From positions 1 to 26,082 of IMG/VR virus record IMGVR_UViG_3300032323_000830: a DNA stretch of 26,082 bases; one strand, 5' to 3'. Shown here one piece after another: positions 6,291 through 12,953 of this stretch (its first letter is position 1; every line of letters starts with the position of its first letter). Under the pieces are notes generated by a model. The model made no database searches, was not told the DNA's origin, and worked only from the letters and a program-made list of their open reading frames with translations. The DNA is from a virus. The position numbers and the translations under genes are program-made.

Positions 6291-6997
6291 TAGAACTAAT
6301 TTATACGTTAATAGTAACACACATTACCATAATATGTGTCACTGTTTACCTTCACAGACACCAAGCACACAGAGGAATAGAACTCCATCCCGTGCTAAGC
6401 CATTTTATGAGATTCTGGTTATGGCTTACAACTGGTATGACTACTAAACAATGGGTAGCAGTACATCGTAAACATCATCAAAACACCGATGTCGAAGGTG
6501 ATCCTCACAGTCCGCATGTATTCGGAATCTGGCAGTTGATCTTTGGTGGAGTTAAGTTTTATAATCGTGCCGGCAGTGATGCGCACATGGTTATGAAATA
6601 CGGTATGGGTACTCCTAAAGACTGGATTGAACGTAAACTTTATACACCCCACCACCGCCTGGGCATTCTCCTAATGTTGATCATAGATCTTTTGTTATTT
6701 GGGCCTTGGGGATTTCTAGTGTGGGGTGTCCAAATGCTATGGATACCTTTCTGGGCCGCAGGCTTTATCAACGGCGTTGGACACTGGTGGGGTTATCGCA
6801 ACGGAGAAACCAAAGATCATTCACACAATGTAAGCCCTTGGGGAATATTAATCGGTGGCGAAGAGCTACACAACAATCATCATTTAGATCCTGCTAATCC
6901 TAAACTGAGCCGTCGTTGGTTCGAGTTTGACATCGGTTGGATGTATATCAAGATCTTAGAATTCTTTAGACTAGCTAAGATAAGAAACGCAATATAA
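6287..6997 (+). CDS. Membrane fatty-acid desaturase (delta-9/stearoyl-CoA type)
   Basis: A di-iron integral-membrane desaturase of 236 residues, short but complete. All three histidine boxes are present: H23-R-H-Q-A-H28, H60-R-K-H-H64 and E-E-L-H195-N-N-H-H199. An extra conserved-type N-G-V-G-H-W-W-G has His166. Hydrophobic segments at 1-20, about 38-50, 125-145 and 146-165 fit the four-helix topology. It would introduce a double bond in acyl chains and so increase membrane fluidity. The gene is coupled to the aldolase-like gene and ends in a strong terminator. Desaturases are known from marine T4-like phages; here it adds to other lipid-related genes in the window. Confidence 0.92.
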   Translation: MIELIYTLIVTHITIICVTVYLHRHQAHRGIELHPVLSHFMRFWLWLTTGMTTKQWVAVHRKHHQNTDVEGDPHSPHVFGIWQLIFGGVKFYNRAGSDAHMVMKYGMGTPKDWIERKLYTPHHRLGILLMLIIDLLLFGPWGFLVWGVQMLWIPFWAAGFINGVGHWWGYRNGETKDHSHNVSPWGILIGGEELHNNHHLDPANPKLSRRWFEFDIGWMYIKILEFFRLAKIRNAI

Positions 6998-7000
6998 TAA

Positions 7001-7027
7001 GAAAGGACCCGAAGGTCCTTTCTTTTT
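7001..7027 (+). terminator. Rho-independent terminator after the desaturase
   Basis: GAAAGGACC pairs with GGTCCTTTC around a CGAA tetraloop and is followed by TTTTT. The AAAGGACC/GGTCCTTT stem is reused at 12454. It could work weakly in the opposite direction for the minus-strand genes that end at 7073. Confidence 0.9.
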
Positions 7028-7072
7028 CACTATAATATTAATAATCTGCTATGCAGAGATATAGTTAATAAA

Positions 7073-7348
7073 TTATTTTTTAGTACCGTTATTTACAAAA
7101 GAATACATCTTTTCTGCAGTCTCTAGAACTTTATCAAGTCCTGGAAACTCAGGCATCTTAACTGTGCTAACGATTTGACCAGTCTTCTCATCACGAGTAG
7201 CAGTCAACTCCCATCCTTGGAACTTGACATGGTAATCTTGAGCAACTAGATCTTTAGCCATAGCTAGGATCTCTGTACGGATTTCATATCCATTCTTATT
7301 AAATTTAACTTCAGGTGCTTTCACTTCTGGTTGTCCATTTGTAAACAT
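7073..7348 (-). CDS. Small conserved-type phage protein, 91 residues
   Basis: A strong Shine-Dalgarno sequence (AAGGAG) precedes the ATG. The N-terminus is charged and probably flexible (E-V-K-A-P-E-V-K). It is followed by N-G-Y-E-I-R-T-E-I-L-A-M-A-K-D-L-V, a helix, and a C-terminal P-E-F-P-G-L-D-K-V-L-E-T-A-E-K-M-Y-S-F-V-N. The arrangement of a helical R-x-E-I-L-x-x-A block with a C-terminal P-x-x-x-x-V-L-x-x-A-x-x-x-x-x-F-V is one I associate with small proteins of marine T4-like phages, function unknown. It is cotranscribed with the 85-residue gene upstream. Confidence 0.8.
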   Translation of the reverse strand: MFTNGQPEVKAPEVKFNKNGYEIRTEILAMAKDLVAQDYHVKFQGWELTATRDEKTGQIVSTVKMPEFPGLDKVLETAEKMYSFVNNGTKK

Positions 7349-7372
7349 ATTTTTCTCCTTGTGTGTGTATGT

Positions 7373-7630
7373 TTATTGGGCTGCTTTGTCTACTTTGTAG
7401 GGAGCGGTTGCAGCCTGCTCCTCTTTCTTAGGAAACAGATATTTACTAACTGAATCCACAGAATACTTAGCTACCTCAATGGTGTTATTAACGGCCATCT
7501 TGGCAAACTGTGTTTGTGCATCGATATAAGCGTGAGCTGCTTTGTTTAGAGCAGGATCTTTGAAAATTTGATCAGCAACTATTTTTTTAGTGCTTTGGAA
7601 TGAATCGATGAAAAAAAGTGGTGTAAACAT
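7373..7630 (-). CDS. Small helical protein, weakly phasin-like
   Basis: I place the start at the ATG at 7630, which has a perfect AGGAGG 6-7 bases upstream, rather than the longer frame from 7696 that lacks one. The 85 residues are mostly one or two amphipathic helices (D-S-F-Q-S-T-K-K-I-V-A-D-Q-I and Y-I-D-A-Q-T-Q-F-A-K-M-A-V-N-N-T-I-E). These are reminiscent of phasins, the surface proteins of polyester granules, but too short for a firm call. The C-terminal tail is Lys/Glu/Ala-rich. A sigma70-type promoter with an inverted repeat in its spacer lies upstream, so this pair of genes is probably early or constitutive. Confidence 0.75.
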   Translation of the reverse strand: MFTPLFFIDSFQSTKKIVADQIFKDPALNKAAHAYIDAQTQFAKMAVNNTIEVAKYSVDSVSKYLFPKKEEQAATAPYKVDKAAQ

Positions 7631-7657
7631 AAATCCTCCTGTGTCTGTATATGTAGT

Positions 7658-7686
7658 ATTATATATCCCTAGGGGATATAAATCAA
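7658..7686 (-). promoter_or_regulatory. Sigma70 promoter with embedded inverted repeat
   Basis: On the minus strand TTGATT, a 17-base spacer and TATAAT. The spacer is an inverted repeat of TATATCCC (7662-7669 and 7673-7680, 3-base centre), which could be an operator. Confidence 0.75.
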
Positions 7687-7699
7687 GAGTCAGCATGAC

Positions 7700-7906
7700 T
7701 TAAAATCTCCGATCTTGCTCGATAAGCTCTATCATCTCTTGACAGTCTTCCCAATCTGTGAATCTACTGATGATTTTACTGTTATACGGTGTTAGGCTCT
7801 TAAGCAAGATATCGTCATCATCGAACTGTGCCACAGTGGTCACATAACCCCACTGATTGCGCCAAGGTCCCCATTGATGAAATGGTACTGCTTTGAAACT
7901 GTACAT
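7700..7906 (-). CDS. Small unknown protein, 68 residues
   Basis: Begins one base after the stop of the 40-residue gene upstream, so translation is probably coupled. The N-terminus is aromatic (H-Q-W-G-P-W-R-N-Q-W-G-Y), then an acidic stretch F-D-D-D-D-I, and the end is helical and acidic. The style resembles small phage accessory proteins. No family is recognised. Confidence 0.65.
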   Translation of the reverse strand: MYSFKAVPFHQWGPWRNQWGYVTTVAQFDDDDILLKSLTPYNSKIISRFTDWEDCQEMIELIEQDRRF

Positions 7907-7907
7907 T

Positions 7908-8030
7908 TTAGTTTTTGAGCATTATTTCTCTAGCTAGGTCAGATCTGCCCATGCGAGTAAAATGCGTGGCTGCTCTTGCTCTGGCAAAACTGTCAAAAAC
8001 TGATGCGACTGCTTTTAAAAATGATTTCAT
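7908..8030 (-). CDS. 40-residue basic helical protein, DUF1127-like in style
   Basis: A short gene whose ATG overlaps the preceding stop (ATGA at 8030) and which has AAGGA 8 bases upstream. The sequence runs from M-K-S-F-L-K-A-V through F-A-R-A-R-A-A-T-H-F-T-R-M-G to a final A-R-E-I-M-L-K-N. The Ala/Arg-rich helix followed by a G-R-x-D-L-A turn and helix recalls small DUF1127/YjiS-type proteins, many of which bind RNA; this is only a resemblance. It is the middle gene of a three-gene minus-strand unit. Confidence 0.65.
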   Translation of the reverse strand: MKSFLKAVASVFDSFARARAATHFTRMGRSDLAREIMLKN

Positions 8031-8209
8031 AGTATTTTTCCTTGTGAGATTTTGTATTCGAACTCTTTGGTAAAGTGTTCTACGTCTGCGGCATTCTGTG
8101 GATGCTTGCTTGAAATAAAGCGATCTAACTCGCTTTGATAGTGTTGTGCTGGAAACATTTCAGACAAACGTTCTAAAATATTCAGCATGTGATCGGTGAT
8201 TTTTTTCAT
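8027..8209 (-). CDS. Small unknown helical protein, 60 residues
   Basis: The first gene of a three-gene minus-strand unit. AAAGGA lies 7-8 bases before the ATG and a TATAAATA late octamer 25 bases upstream. It is composed almost entirely of charged amphipathic helix (I-L-E-R-L-S-E-M-F-P and F-T-K-E-F-E-Y-K-I-S). No family is recognised. The coding potential is supported by the late promoter, the Shine-Dalgarno sequence and the ATGA coupling to the next gene. Confidence 0.7.
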   Translation of the reverse strand: MKKITDHMLNILERLSEMFPAQHYQSELDRFISSKHPQNAADVEHFTKEFEYKISQGKIL

Positions 8210-8234
8210 CCTGTGTCCTTTAAGTGTGTATCAG

Positions 8235-8242
8235 TATTTATA
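8235..8242 (-). promoter_or_regulatory. T4-type late promoter TATAAATA (minus strand)
   Basis: Exact octamer followed by CTGATAC, 25 bases before the ATG at 8209. It is part of a 137-base intergenic region that also carries the divergent plus-strand promoter. Confidence 0.7.
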
Positions 8243-8318
8243 CTGAGATATGTGCAACCGCACAAAATCTTTGGTTTTGACTTCATAGGTATTTTCCTGT
8301 AACATATGTTTAAATTGA

Positions 8319-8326
8319 GTTAAATA
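8319..8326 (+). promoter_or_regulatory. Late-promoter variant GTTAAATA
   Basis: Reads on as TAAATATAATATC and then GGAATC, close to the extended promoters at 974 and 12921. It lies 20 bases before the ATG at 8347. TATAAT at 8325-8330 could alternatively be a sigma70 -10 element, but no -35 is evident. Confidence 0.5.
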
Positions 8327-8346
8327 TAATATCATTCGGAATCAAC

Positions 8347-8628
8347 ATGAAACTTAGAACTCGTTCGATCCTACAAGAACTAAATGAAATAGCGGCCACT
8401 AGAAATACCGAAGCTTTAATAGAGAGTCGAGCCACTAATATCATTAATTCTGCTATAAATCTTATAGAAAGCATAGGAAAGACCTACGATCCAGAAACCG
8501 CAGCAGAGCTAGAAAGACGCTTTGTCAATGCTATTCGCGGACAGGATCCTGCTAAGTTTACCCGAGGAATAAAGAAGATTGTAGAATCTAGACGAAGCAA
8601 GGCTACGAAACTAACAGATGATGAATAA
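8347..8628 (+). CDS. Small helical basic protein, 93 residues
   Basis: The first gene of a three-gene unit with the nucleotidyltransferase and ligase-like genes. The N-terminus MKLRTRSILQELNE-I is helical and contains L-x-E, a possible prohead-protease site. The rest is charged and helical, with E-R-R-F-V-N-A-I-R and a basic C-terminal stretch E-S-R-R-S-K-A-T-K, suggestive of nucleic-acid or protein contact. It overlaps the next gene by 11 bases. No family is recognised. No convincing Shine-Dalgarno sequence is visible. Confidence 0.75.
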   Translation: MKLRTRSILQELNEIAATRNTEALIESRATNIINSAINLIESIGKTYDPETAAELERRFVNAIRGQDPAKFTRGIKKIVESRRSKATKLTDDE

Positions 8629-9406
8629 CCTATTTGAGGGCGGAAATGTTTTCAAAGGCCCAGATAAACAACCCTTAACACGTAGAATCACTCGTGATGA
8701 AATACCTACGACTATCGCTTATCTTGAAAAAGAAACAGGTGTAGATTTTACCACAGACAAAGATGAAGAAGGTGTGCCTATTAAGTGGCTAGGTACTACA
8801 GGACGTAAAGCAGACAGCGGAGACCTTGATCTTTCTGTTGATGCCAATGAGCTAGATAAAAAAGAGTTTGCTACTAAACTAATTTCTATTTTTGGAAAAG
8901 ATTCAGTAAAACTCAGCGGCGACAGTGTCCATTTAAAAACTCCTATCAATGGAGATCCTGGCAACGGATTCGCCCAAACTGACTTTATGTTTAGTACAAA
9001 TCCCAAGTTCCAACAGGGCAGTATGTTAGGTGGTGGAGCCGACAGTCCCTACCGAGGCGAGCATAGACACATTTTGTTAAGCAGTATTGCTCGCGCTAGA
9101 GGGATGAAGTACAGTCCTAAGAGCGGATTAGTTGATCCAGAAACCAACGAGCCTGTACCAGGCGGTGATGATTGGAACACCATTGCCAAACAACTGCTAG
9201 GACAAACTGCCACAGTTAAAGATATTCGTTCTGTGGAAGCTATCACAAACTACATCAAGAAACTGCCTAACTACGAAGAACTGATTGCCGCAGCTCAAGA
9301 AACCCTTGGCAGGTCAGGAATCAATCTTCCTAAAAAAGAAGCTGTGGAAAGCTACCGTCCAGGCACTATTGGCTGGATGAGACAAATGATTGATATCGTA
9401 AAATGA
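8618..9406 (+). CDS. Pol-beta-superfamily nucleotidyltransferase-like protein
   Basis: 262 residues. The nucleotidyltransferase signature L-G-T-T-G-R-K-A-D-S-G-D-L-D-L is at 58-72. It supplies the G-[ST] turn followed by metal-binding Asp69 and Asp71. A plausible third carboxylate is Asp122 in Q-T-D-F-M-F, on a strand as expected. The activity would be transfer of a nucleotide to an RNA, DNA or protein acceptor, with the acceptor unknown. The N-terminus MMNNLFE-G fits the L-x-E-[AG] prohead-cleavage pattern. The stop overlaps the start of the ligase-like gene (ATGA), so an end-processing and joining pair is an attractive inference. It overlaps the small upstream gene by 11 bases. Confidence 0.8.
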   Translation: MMNNLFEGGNVFKGPDKQPLTRRITRDEIPTTIAYLEKETGVDFTTDKDEEGVPIKWLGTTGRKADSGDLDLSVDANELDKKEFATKLISIFGKDSVKLSGDSVHLKTPINGDPGNGFAQTDFMFSTNPKFQQGSMLGGGADSPYRGEHRHILLSSIARARGMKYSPKSGLVDPETNEPVPGGDDWNTIAKQLLGQTATVKDIRSVEAITNYIKKLPNYEELIAAAQETLGRSGINLPKKEAVESYRPGTIGWMRQMIDIVK

Positions 9407-10518
9407 GATTCTGGGAAATACTAACCGAAGCCGAAACTCCTGCCCCAAAGAAAGTAGGTCGCGAGTTTAATCACTTAGAGGATCTAGTATTCACGGAACC
9501 CAAAGGAGCTCTACGTGCTGTAGAAATTCTAAAAGGTCTTGCACAAGATTCATCAGACGTTGCCATCAAGTGGGACGGCAATCCTACGGTTTATTGGGGC
9601 AGAGACGAAGACGGCACATTCCGTATGGTGGGCAAGAACAACTGGGGTCGTGAAGAGGGTAAAAGCTCTAGCCCAGAAGAGTTATCCCAGTTCATACAGA
9701 GTCGTGGCAAGGGCGAGGAATGGCGTGCCAAGTTTGCAGGCGATATGGCAGCGATGTGGCCTGTATTTGAAAAAGCTACACCCAAAGACTTCCGTGGCTA
9801 TGTCTACGGAGATATCCTTTTCCATCCAGGCAAGCCCTACGATGGTGCCGATGGTCGCATGAGCTTCACTCCTAATCAAACAACTTATTCAGTCAAAGGC
9901 AACAGTGAAGTAGGTCGCAAGATATCCAAGGCTAAGATCGCTGTGGCTGCACATCAACAGTATGGTTACTTTGGTGACAAGAGCGGAGAGCCTTTTGAGA
10001 ATCCAGACATCTTTGGTAGTAATCCAGAACTAGTAGTGTTCGGACAAACCTACGTCAGTCATCGCCCTGCGGTAAATGCCGACAACATCACAGCCATCGC
10101 CAAAGAAGCAAACAAGAGCTCAGCCAAGATAGATGCACTGTTAGCACCACAGCCCGGGCTCAGCGATCTACAGAATATCATCTATACCTATGTCAATCAG
10201 CGCAGCCGTGAAAAAGCTCTAGACAACGTCAATGGCGGCGACTTCTTTGATTGGCTAGGCAGCAGCAAAGTCAGTGCCCCTAAACAACAAAAAATCGCAC
10301 AGTTGAGCAATCAACACGGTGGGGTCTTAGACAGCATGTTTTTCCTAGTCAGAGAGTTGATGAAAGCCAAGGATGAAGTAATCCGTGAGCTTGATCAAGC
10401 AGAAGGTGACATCACTGCTAACACAGGCGGCAAGCCAGGTGGCGAAGGATACGTCAAGGGCAAAGACTCAGTAAAACTAGTGCCTAGAGACCGTTGGACT
10501 CCATTTAGACCCGATTAA
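9403..10518 (+). CDS. Ligase-like nucleotidyltransferase with capsid-targeting-like leader
   Basis: 371 residues, starting in an ATGA overlap. Residues 1-9 (MRFWEILTE, then A) match the T4 capsid-targeting leader plus prohead-protease site. A K-x-D-G motif, the lysine-adenylation signature of ATP-dependent ligases and capping enzymes, is at Lys56-W-D-G59 in a V-A-I-K-W-D-G-N-P context. R-G-Y-V-Y-G-D-I-L-F at 131-140 sits where motif III would be. The C-terminus carries E-G-Y-V then D-S-V-K-L-V (about 348-360), resembling motifs IV and V. The spacing is unusual, with a long helical insert between them, so activity is unproven. It may correspond to the phage family I recall as DUF6267. Confidence 0.75.
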   Translation: MRFWEILTEAETPAPKKVGREFNHLEDLVFTEPKGALRAVEILKGLAQDSSDVAIKWDGNPTVYWGRDEDGTFRMVGKNNWGREEGKSSSPEELSQFIQSRGKGEEWRAKFAGDMAAMWPVFEKATPKDFRGYVYGDILFHPGKPYDGADGRMSFTPNQTTYSVKGNSEVGRKISKAKIAVAAHQQYGYFGDKSGEPFENPDIFGSNPELVVFGQTYVSHRPAVNADNITAIAKEANKSSAKIDALLAPQPGLSDLQNIIYTYVNQRSREKALDNVNGGDFFDWLGSSKVSAPKQQKIAQLSNQHGGVLDSMFFLVRELMKAKDEVIRELDQAEGDITANTGGKPGGEGYVKGKDSVKLVPRDRWTPFRPD

Positions 10519-10549
10519 TAGGTCTATATACCTGATTTTTCTTCCAAAA

Positions 10550-10557
10550 TATAAATA
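10550..10557 (+). promoter_or_regulatory. T4-type late promoter TATAAATA
   Basis: Followed by CTAATG, and 52 bases before the ATG at 10609. It drives the probable virion protein through a leader with a GC-rich hairpin. Confidence 0.8.
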
Positions 10558-10565
10558 CTAATGCC

Positions 10566-10582
10566 GATCCCGGAGCGGGATC
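10566..10582 (+). other. 5'-UTR hairpin GATCCCG-GAG-CGGGATC
   Basis: A perfect 7-bp stem with a GAG loop begins about 10 bases downstream of the late promoter. A similar hairpin with the same GAG loop (GCTCG-GAG-CGAGC, 12073-12085) lies in another late leader. Such 5' stems often stabilise mRNAs of abundant proteins. Confidence 0.6.
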
Positions 10583-10608
10583 ACGATTTAGAGATAAGGA
10601 GAAAAATC

Positions 10609-11007
10609 ATGGCAGACGTAACAAGTAGAGTAGAAACAGTCAGCAATGCTGGCGCAACAGTAGCAACACTAGGTGCTAACTTTGGCAAGCACAGCATTAA
10701 CCAAGCTGACGTTGGTAATGAGTTTATCATTTCCGTAACAAAGAGCGGTTCAGGTAACGTTACTGATACAGTTCTAGCAGCAGTTCGCGCACAGTTATCA
10801 TTAGCCGGTGGCGACAAGTCTGGTACAGACGTAGGCGGTCCAGATGCTTTCACAATCGCAGCTATCGGTACACAAGATGGTTCAGCTTTTGTAAGCGGAA
10901 CAACTACAGTTGTATTCCTAAGAGTACAAGGTACAGGTACACCTAACCTAACTACAGTTTCTGGTGCTACACTAGCACAAGTTGCTGAGTTTACACCAGC
11001 ACTATAA
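10609..11007 (+). CDS. Probable virion protein, beta-rich, 132 residues
   Basis: The start at 10609 is set by AAGGAG 8 bases upstream; an in-frame ATG at 10561 lies in the leader hairpin and is not used here. The mature-looking sequence is rich in Thr, Val, Ala, Gly and Ser, low in Lys, and strand-like. It has repeats of the type G-A-T-V-A-T-L-G-A and T-T-V-V-F-L-R-V-Q-G-T-G-T-P. The composition, the strong late promoter, the leader hairpin and the dedicated terminator suggest a highly expressed structural protein, for example a head decoration or tail component. No specific family is recognised. Confidence 0.75.
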   Translation: MADVTSRVETVSNAGATVATLGANFGKHSINQADVGNEFIISVTKSGSGNVTDTVLAAVRAQLSLAGGDKSGTDVGGPDAFTIAAIGTQDGSAFVSGTTTVVFLRVQGTGTPNLTTVSGATLAQVAEFTPAL

Positions 11008-11027
11008 TTTCCTAGGGATGGGAAGCG

Positions 11028-11056
11028 GGCCTACAGGTTATGCTGGGGCCTTTTTT
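11028..11056 (+). terminator. Rho-independent terminator
   Basis: GGCCTACAG pairs with CTGGGGCC (8 bp with one bulged A and a G-U pair), followed by TTTTTT. It may be leaky, since the next gene has no octamer of its own. Confidence 0.75.
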
Positions 11057-11080
11057 AAATAGCATTTCAAGGAGAATAAT

Positions 11081-11548
11081 ATGGCAGATGCATACAATCA
11101 AACAATCAGCGGCGGAGTATCGACCACATTGGGTGGAAACACCAAGAGAATTTTCCCAAGTAGTGAGTTGGGAACACCAAAGATTACGCCAGTAATTATT
11201 AACGTGAACGGACAGATTCTTCCTTCGGGTATGGACACATGGGCTGATGGCGATACTGATGAAGACAATTATCTTATCACCAGCGACTATCAAACACAAG
11301 GTGACGTGTTTTTAGCAGTACAGGCTGTACAACAGTTCTGTACTGTCTACGAAATAGGATGTAGCAGTGACAGCAGTTATCTCACAGTCTTGTGCAGAGA
11401 TAGCAGTATTCCATACGATGCGGGCGATACATTTCAAAACACAGGAAACACTATTACTAAACTACAAACAGTAGTTCGTGCCGCATTGGGCGGTGCCACT
11501 GTGTTAGTAACCATAGGCCGTATCAAAGACGACGATACAAGAAATTAA
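11081..11548 (+). CDS. Probable virion protein, 155 residues
   Basis: AAGGAG lies 7 bases before the ATG. The protein is beta-rich and Thr/Ser/Asp-rich, starts MADAYNQTISGGVSTTLGG and contains I-I-N-V-N-G-Q-I-L-P-S-G and V-R-A-A-L-G-G-A-T-V-L-V-T-I-G-R. Its N-terminus (MAD...) and composition echo the preceding gene, so the two may be related or partner structural proteins, though the sequences are not clearly homologous. It lies between two terminators. Its function is not known. Confidence 0.75.
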   Translation: MADAYNQTISGGVSTTLGGNTKRIFPSSELGTPKITPVIINVNGQILPSGMDTWADGDTDEDNYLITSDYQTQGDVFLAVQAVQQFCTVYEIGCSSDSSYLTVLCRDSSIPYDAGDTFQNTGNTITKLQTVVRAALGGATVLVTIGRIKDDDTRN

Positions 11549-11568
11549 TAATTTTTGTTAATCAAAAT

Positions 11569-11597
11569 CAAGAGCGGATTTATTCCGCTCTTTTTTT
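11569..11597 (+). terminator. Rho-independent terminator
   Basis: AAGAGCGGA pairs with TCCGCTCTT across a TTTAT loop, followed by a run of T. Confidence 0.9.
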
Positions 11598-11602
11598 ATC
11601 TG

Positions 11603-11610
11603 CGTAAATA
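11603..11610 (+). promoter_or_regulatory. Late-promoter variant CGTAAATA, five bases from the ATG
   Basis: GTAAATA followed by five bases and ATG, the same spacing as upstream of the plcP-like gene at 23845. The predicted transcript would be leaderless or nearly so. Confidence 0.45.
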
Positions 11611-11615
11611 ATGTC

Positions 11616-12011
11616 ATGGCAAGATATAAAGTTATTACTCTCGTGGATATAACAAGGTCTAATCCCGGAAGAGACGAAACTGATCGACTGAGATTAGGGC
11701 AGCAGGCTAACTTTAACTCATTGGTACAGGCCATAGGACTGCGTTCTAACGTATATTGGGAAGTTGATCCCCGACGACACACGGGATCATTGCCACTGCC
11801 TTTAGTGGGCAAAGCTGTTCATTGGGTCTGGGAGTTTGAAGTTGAACGAGAAGACATATTTCTTAAAGACGATGATCCAGTACTACTATTAGTAGAAGAT
11901 CTGCACGGAGTTCCTGTTATTGATCAGCTAAATAATTCAGCAGACATAACACCGTCGGCGTTTCAATCTAAAGGTAAACAGGCAAATATCTGGATTTATA
12001 AAATAAACTAA
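11616..12011 (+). CDS. Conserved-type T4-like phage protein of unknown function, 131 residues
   Basis: The sequence opens MARYKVITLVDITRSNPGRDE and continues L-G-Q-Q-A-N-F-N-S-L-V-Q-A-I-G-L-R-S-N-V-Y-W. I remember this pattern from a family of marine T4-like phage proteins without assigned function. The second half has W-V-W-E-F-E-V-E-R-E-D-I-F and an A-D-I-T-P-S motif near the end. It looks like a compact alpha/beta domain. No Shine-Dalgarno sequence is seen, which fits the closely spaced late octamer upstream. Cotranscription with structural genes suggests a virion or assembly role. Confidence 0.8.
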   Translation: MARYKVITLVDITRSNPGRDETDRLRLGQQANFNSLVQAIGLRSNVYWEVDPRRHTGSLPLPLVGKAVHWVWEFEVEREDIFLKDDDPVLLLVEDLHGVPVIDQLNNSADITPSAFQSKGKQANIWIYKIN

Positions 12012-12015
12012 ACCG

Positions 12016-12023
12016 GATAAATA
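12016..12023 (+). promoter_or_regulatory. Late-promoter octamer GATAAATA
   Basis: Opens a 100-base leader for the coiled-coil membrane protein. The leader contains a GCTCG-GAG-CGAGC hairpin at 12073-12085. Confidence 0.65.
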
Positions 12024-12115
12024 AAACATATAGGCTCACGTTAGGCGTATTCAATCATACATTAGGCACATGGCTCGGAGCGAGCACTTGACTTATAACA
12101 TTGGAGATAGCCGAA

Positions 12116-12436
12116 ATGGCCACAGTAGTAGAGCGAGTAGGTGTACTTGAAACTAAAGTACAACACATAGATGAAAAAATTGACGATCTTAAAATAGGCG
12201 TCAAAGAAATGCACGACTGTTTAGATAGAACAGGCGATGATCTCAAAGCACAGTTAAAGATCATACACGACGATTCATGCAAACAGCACAATGAGTTGGC
12301 AGGCAAGATCAAAGATTTAGAAAAACAGAAACAAAAATTAATGACCTATGGCCTAGTAGGCATGGCATTCGTAGCAGGTTTAGGCTGGACAGGCCAAGTT
12401 AACATCCAAACACTTTTCAAGTTCTTTGGAATCTAA
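12116..12436 (+). CDS. Coiled-coil protein with one C-terminal membrane segment
   Basis: The ATG at 12116 has GGAGAT 7 bases upstream. A TTG five codons earlier in frame lies on top of that Shine-Dalgarno sequence and is rejected. Residues 1-77 form a heptad-rich coiled coil (V-G-V-L-E-T-K-V-Q-H-I-D-E-K-I and similar). It is followed by a hydrophobic segment L-M-T-Y-G-L-V-G-M-A-F-V-A-G-L-G-W near 80-97 and a short tail. This plan resembles XhlA-like hemolysin/holin-accessory proteins and other phage membrane proteins. A lysis-related role is possible but not established. A strong terminator follows. Confidence 0.75.
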   Translation: MATVVERVGVLETKVQHIDEKIDDLKIGVKEMHDCLDRTGDDLKAQLKIIHDDSCKQHNELAGKIKDLEKQKQKLMTYGLVGMAFVAGLGWTGQVNIQTLFKFFGI

Positions 12437-12453
12437 AATATACACAGTTAAAT

Positions 12454-12478
12454 AAAGGACCAATAAGGTCCTTTTTTT
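12454..12478 (+). terminator. Rho-independent terminator
   Basis: AAAGGACC pairs with GGTCCTTT across an AATAA loop, with seven T. The stem matches the terminator at 7001. The next ATG comes immediately after the T-run. Confidence 0.9.
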
Positions 12479-12919
12479 ATGACCAATGTCAGCAAGAAGT
12501 TCGCTTCTGTAGTAGAAACAGCACAGAAAAAGTTACTTGATGATGGGTTTATCATGCCTGTCAAAACTGACACGGGCATAGAAATAGGCACAGCCAAAAT
12601 AGTTTCTAGATCAAATATCAAAGCTGTATATAATAAAGGCGAGTTAGTGTTTGATAACATCAGCTTAAATGACGTAGCTATTAAGTTAGCAAATATGTTA
12701 GCACAGCGCAAAGACTGGTGGAAAATGACACCTCTTTATAATGCTGATCAGGATTACGGAAAGTGGTTTACGGACTGTCAAGTTTTAATGGCTTCGCACA
12801 GAACTGCACTGAAAAACCAAGATTTTGACAAGGCGGATATGTTTTTTGCTAGATATCAAGAAAGCAAAGCCAAGGCAGTTTATGCTAGAAAAATGGTAGA
12901 AACTTTATTGAAAGGTTGA
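12479..12919 (+). CDS. Unknown conserved-type phage protein, 146 residues
   Basis: The ATG abuts the T-run of the preceding terminator, and no Shine-Dalgarno sequence is visible, so either read-through transcription or a start I cannot see must serve it. The protein begins with an amphipathic helix (K-K-F-A-S-V-V-E-T-A-Q-K-K-L). A short beta region follows (G-I-E-I-G-T-A-K-I-V-S). It ends with a helical, aromatic block including D-W-W-K-M-T-P-L-Y-N and a Lys-rich C-terminal helix. No catalytic motif is seen. The family is not recognised beyond an impression of similarity to marine T4-like phage proteins. Confidence 0.75.
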   Translation: MTNVSKKFASVVETAQKKLLDDGFIMPVKTDTGIEIGTAKIVSRSNIKAVYNKGELVFDNISLNDVAIKLANMLAQRKDWWKMTPLYNADQDYGKWFTDCQVLMASHRTALKNQDFDKADMFFARYQESKAKAVYARKMVETLLKG

Positions 12920-12920
12920 G

Positions 12921-12928
12921 AATAAATA
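12921..12928 (+). promoter_or_regulatory. Late-promoter octamer AATAAATA, extended class
   Basis: Continues as TAAATATAGTATC and then GGATCC, nearly the same as the promoter at 974. It lies 26 bases before the ATG at 12954. Confidence 0.7.
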
Positions 12929-12953
12929 TAGTATCATACTGGATCCAAGGATT

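Noticed and set aside
8212-8292. A 26-codon minus-strand ORF (MKSKPKILCGC...) ahead of the gene at 8209
   Set aside because: It has only a weak ribosome site, and the TATAAATA octamer lies inside it, so it would not be on the transcript from that promoter.
8297-8330. A second PHO box, CTGTAAC at 8297 followed 21 bases later by TATAAT at 8325
   Set aside because: Only one half-site matches; the second position (GTTTAAA) agrees at four of seven bases. The extended late-promoter reading of the same bases is better supported.
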